Shown here one piece after another: positions 41,830-43,249 of a stretch of 43,249 nt of DNA. How positions within the stretch are numbered: position 1 is the first letter of the stretch; every line of letters begins with the position of its first letter. A program made the position numbers and the translations under genes. Source of the DNA: a virus; the IMG/VR virus record IMGVR_UViG_3300010883_000089, positions 1-43,249 of that record; one strand, written 5' to 3'. The notes under the pieces are model-generated. The model saw only the letters and a list, made by a program, of their open reading frames with translations. It searched no databases and was not told the origin of the DNA.

Positions 41830-42138
41830 ATGATTAAGTTTGTAGAAGTTGTTAATGAAACAGAGTTTAACTCTCGGCTAGAACGCACTGCGGTACCGCG
41901 GTTCACACTGAGCGAGTTATGGGTGAATGAGGACACAATAGTCACCATTCGGGAAGCTACGGGCTATAAGAAACTGTTGCGTGCTAGCGCGGCGGGAGAA
42001 GAACTTCATGAAGATCATAGCTTTACGTCGCTTACCCTTAATAACTGCGGTATAATGGAAACTCATGTTGTGGTGGGGGCCCCGAGTACGGTCGCTTCCC
42101 GCTTGAATAAGGAGACCCGGACGCTCCTGAAGGGATAA
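41830..42138 (+). CDS. Small hypothetical protein
   Basis: 102 residues. Contains FTLSELWVNEDTIVTIREA and a C-terminal basic helix. Similar short proteins with this start pattern (MIKFVEV) are present in marine phages; function unknown. The ATG has only a weak ribosome site and probably relies on coupling. Confidence 0.62.
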   Translation: MIKFVEVVNETEFNSRLERTAVPRFTLSELWVNEDTIVTIREATGYKKLLRASAAGEELHEDHSFTSLTLNNCGIMETHVVVGAPSTVASRLNKETRTLLKG

Positions 42139-42140
42139 AA

Positions 42141-42539
42141 ATGAGAAGAACAACCGCTATTACCCCCAAGCCGTGGGGGCATGAAGAATTGTGGGCCCAA
42201 ACTAATCGATATGTTGGCAAAATTTTGGTTATCAAGGCGGGACATCGCCTTTCGCGACAGTATCATACAGTAAAAGAAGAGACAATAATGGTTTTAGAAG
42301 GAGTTTTACTTTTAGAGGAGGGCCCTTCCAAAAAAGGGGGTGACATAGAGCGCCATATTTTAAACCCCGGCGAGATCTTCCATATCTATCCCGGTATTAT
42401 CCATCGGTTTTGCGCGGAGCAACGCGACGTGCGCCTTGTCGAAGTGAGCACCCCAGAGATAAATGACGTTGTGCGTCTAGAAGACGACTACCACCGCGTT
42501 ACCGATATCCTGCCACCTCCCCCCAGTAGTGGAAAATAA
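42141..42539 (+). CDS. Cupin protein, mannose-6-phosphate isomerase type II-like
   Basis: 132 residues. KPWGHEELWAQT, then LVIKAGHRLSRQYHTVKEE, then FHIYPGIIHRF show the cupin fold of the isomerase part of ManC-like enzymes (metal ligands His and Glu in the HxxxxE and H motifs). It would convert sugar phosphates or simply be a sugar-binding cupin. The nucleotidyltransferase-like protein at 25942 could be its partner, giving a partial sugar-nucleotide pathway. Gap of 2 bases from the previous gene. Confidence 0.75.
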   Translation: MRRTTAITPKPWGHEELWAQTNRYVGKILVIKAGHRLSRQYHTVKEETIMVLEGVLLLEEGPSKKGGDIERHILNPGEIFHIYPGIIHRFCAEQRDVRLVEVSTPEINDVVRLEDDYHRVTDILPPPPSSGK

Positions 42540-42552
42540 TTTACTTTTTTGC

Positions 42553-42580
42553 TTGACACTCTGGTATAGAGTGTTATAAT
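42553..42580 (+). promoter_or_regulatory. Sigma70-type promoter with a CIRCE-like inverted repeat
   Basis: TTGACA (42553-42558), 16-base spacer, TATAAT (42575-42580). Between and overlapping the boxes lies ACACTC (42556-42561), 7 bases, GAGTGT (42569-42574). The CACTC/GAGTG arms recall the HrcA operator CIRCE, but with a spacer of 7, not 9. Confidence 0.7.
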
Positions 42581-42606
42581 ATGAAGTGAAGGAGGTTAGA
42601 ACACTT

Positions 42607-43011
42607 ATGAATTCAGTTCTACACAACAGCGCGAGGTCTCCGCGCAGCTTACTCTTTGAGACCATTTTTGGTGATGACTTTATTAATTTCGGCAATCAGC
42701 TTGTTGATGATTATTCAGTAAAGACCAACGTATCCAGCACTGACGAGGAATACAAGGTTGATGTTATTGCCCCGGGACTTGACAAGGACGATTTAGGCGT
42801 GAAGGTTGAGAACAACCATCTTTACGTCACTTATAATAGTGAGAACAATACTGACACCACTGTGCAGTATAAATCTTTTAGTCGCTTTTGGAAGCTCCCC
42901 ACCGACGCAGATTATGGTACCATCCGCGCTGAATACAAGCAGGGCATTCTGTCCGTCTTCGTTCCCCGCGAAACCCCTGCTACCAATTCCATTGATATTG
43001 ACATTATGTAA
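42607..43011 (+). CDS. hsp20: Hsp20/alpha-crystallin small heat-shock protein
   Basis: 134 residues. The alpha-crystallin domain spans about 35-120, with VDVIAPGLDKDDL and the terminal AEYKQGILSVFVP motif (usual A-x-x-x-G-L/I-L). Such proteins hold unfolding proteins in a refoldable state. Small heat-shock proteins are common in T4-like cyanophages. A GTG at 42586 in frame is upstream of the ribosome site and is rejected; ATG at 42607 follows AAGGAGG. It is separately promoted from the cupin gene. Confidence 0.9.
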   Translation: MNSVLHNSARSPRSLLFETIFGDDFINFGNQLVDDYSVKTNVSSTDEEYKVDVIAPGLDKDDLGVKVENNHLYVTYNSENNTDTTVQYKSFSRFWKLPTDADYGTIRAEYKQGILSVFVPRETPATNSIDIDIM

Positions 43012-43017
43012 TATACA

Positions 43018-43033
43018 CAACTATTTATAGTTG
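43018..43033 (+). promoter_or_regulatory. CTATTTATAG motif in a perfect dyad
   Basis: CAACTAT-TT-ATAGTTG, containing CTATTTATAG (43021-43030), ends directly before the ATG at 43034. The distance from motif to ATG is the same as at 24873-24886. On the reverse strand it reads TATAAATA, the T4 late promoter, but no minus-strand gene is present to use it. Confidence 0.4.
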
Positions 43034-43249
43034 ATGTATCTGCGTCAATCTGATAAATGGAATGAATACATGTTGCAGGAGGGGGTCGAAGATATCGGCT
43101 TGCCTCCTGCAATATCGTTTTTCCTCAGACAACAAAACGACGCCTTCGGTCCCGTCGAGAACAAGCACCTGACTTGGATTGGGAATCTTGTAAAGGAAGC
43201 GCGCTCAGACCTCCTGCTCCCCCGCGAAAACCTGATGGAAATCAGGCGC
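43034..43249 (+). CDS. Tagged protein, truncated by the window end
   Basis: 72 codons without a stop. The start MYLRQSDKWNEYMLQEGVED has the W-x-x-Y-x-x-x-E core of the tag, with a possible protease site at LQE/G. It is a looser match than the other three. The following region (FFLRQQNDAFGPVENK, then WIGNLVKEARSDLL) is not recognised. TTG at 43031 is one codon upstream. Its promoter-like motif and position match those of the other tagged genes. Confidence 0.55.
   Translation, partial: MYLRQSDKWNEYMLQEGVEDIGLPPAISFFLRQQNDAFGPVENKHLTWIGNLVKEARSDLLLPRENLMEIRR

Noticed and set aside
42141-42539. Cupin as a full mannose-6-phosphate isomerase/ManC enzyme
   Set aside because: Only the isomerase-type cupin half is present; no nucleotidyltransferase domain is fused to it.
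43018-43033. Minus-strand T4 late promoter (TATAAATA)
   Set aside because: The reverse complement matches, but no convincing minus-strand gene follows anywhere in the window, and the motif recurs in fixed places before + strand genes.

Overview
The window is the inside of a large, tightly packed tailed-phage genome. Every convincing gene lies on the + strand, most neighbours overlap by ATGA, GTGA or TAGTG, and no gene-free stretch exceeds about 120 bases. The baseplate genes (gp26-, gp51- and gp53-like), a zinc-binding gp32-type single-strand binding protein, a UvsX/RecA recombinase and a gp41/DnaB-type helicase point to a T4-like myovirus. The small conserved proteins and the hsp20 gene recall marine and cyanophage relatives. 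I see no tRNA, rRNA, CRISPR array, insertion sequence or integrase. The host cannot be told from this sequence.

Layout. 1-11970 is a virion module: baseplate hub assembly protein, gp51-like protein, tape measure, tube or baseplate protein, LysM-type wedge protein, a 1471-residue hub-like protein and another probable structural protein. 12020-17777 is replication and recombination: a family A DNA polymerase core, an NTP pyrophosphohydrolase-like protein, a tubulin/FtsZ-like protein, gp32, small proteins separated by a thrice-repeated RNA hairpin, and UvsX. 17812-18885 is a membrane protein with a possible capsid-targeting N-terminus. 18956-24871 holds a deaminase, a FEN-type exonuclease, the replicative helicase, a class II ribonucleotide reductase and a GroES-like co-chaperonin. 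25221-30422 holds a nucleotidyltransferase-like protein and a complete DnaE-type (family C) polymerase. 30472-35287 is one operon: a DUF262 protein, an HNH protein, a DNA methyltransferase, dUTPase, an IMP dehydrogenase-like enzyme and two putative DNA-binding or transcription proteins. 35326-43249 holds an acidic prohead-like protein, ClpP, GroEL, Hsp20, a cupin and more proteins with the shared N-terminal tag.

Regulation. Two promoter classes are visible. Seven sites match sigma70 (TTGAC-, 16-17 bp, TATAAT-like). They precede replication, metabolism and chaperone operons, and three place the -10 exactly 6 bp before ATG, which predicts leaderless mRNAs. A different motif, CTATTTA, often inside a dyad, sits just upstream of six genes, mostly virion-type or tagged genes, and is a candidate late promoter.

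The most unusual items are the tubulin-like protein, the DUF262/HNH/methyltransferase operon, the family of tagged and presumably packaged proteins, the three covarying hairpins, the pairing of family A and family C polymerases, and a proteostasis set (GroEL, GroES-like, Hsp20, ClpP).
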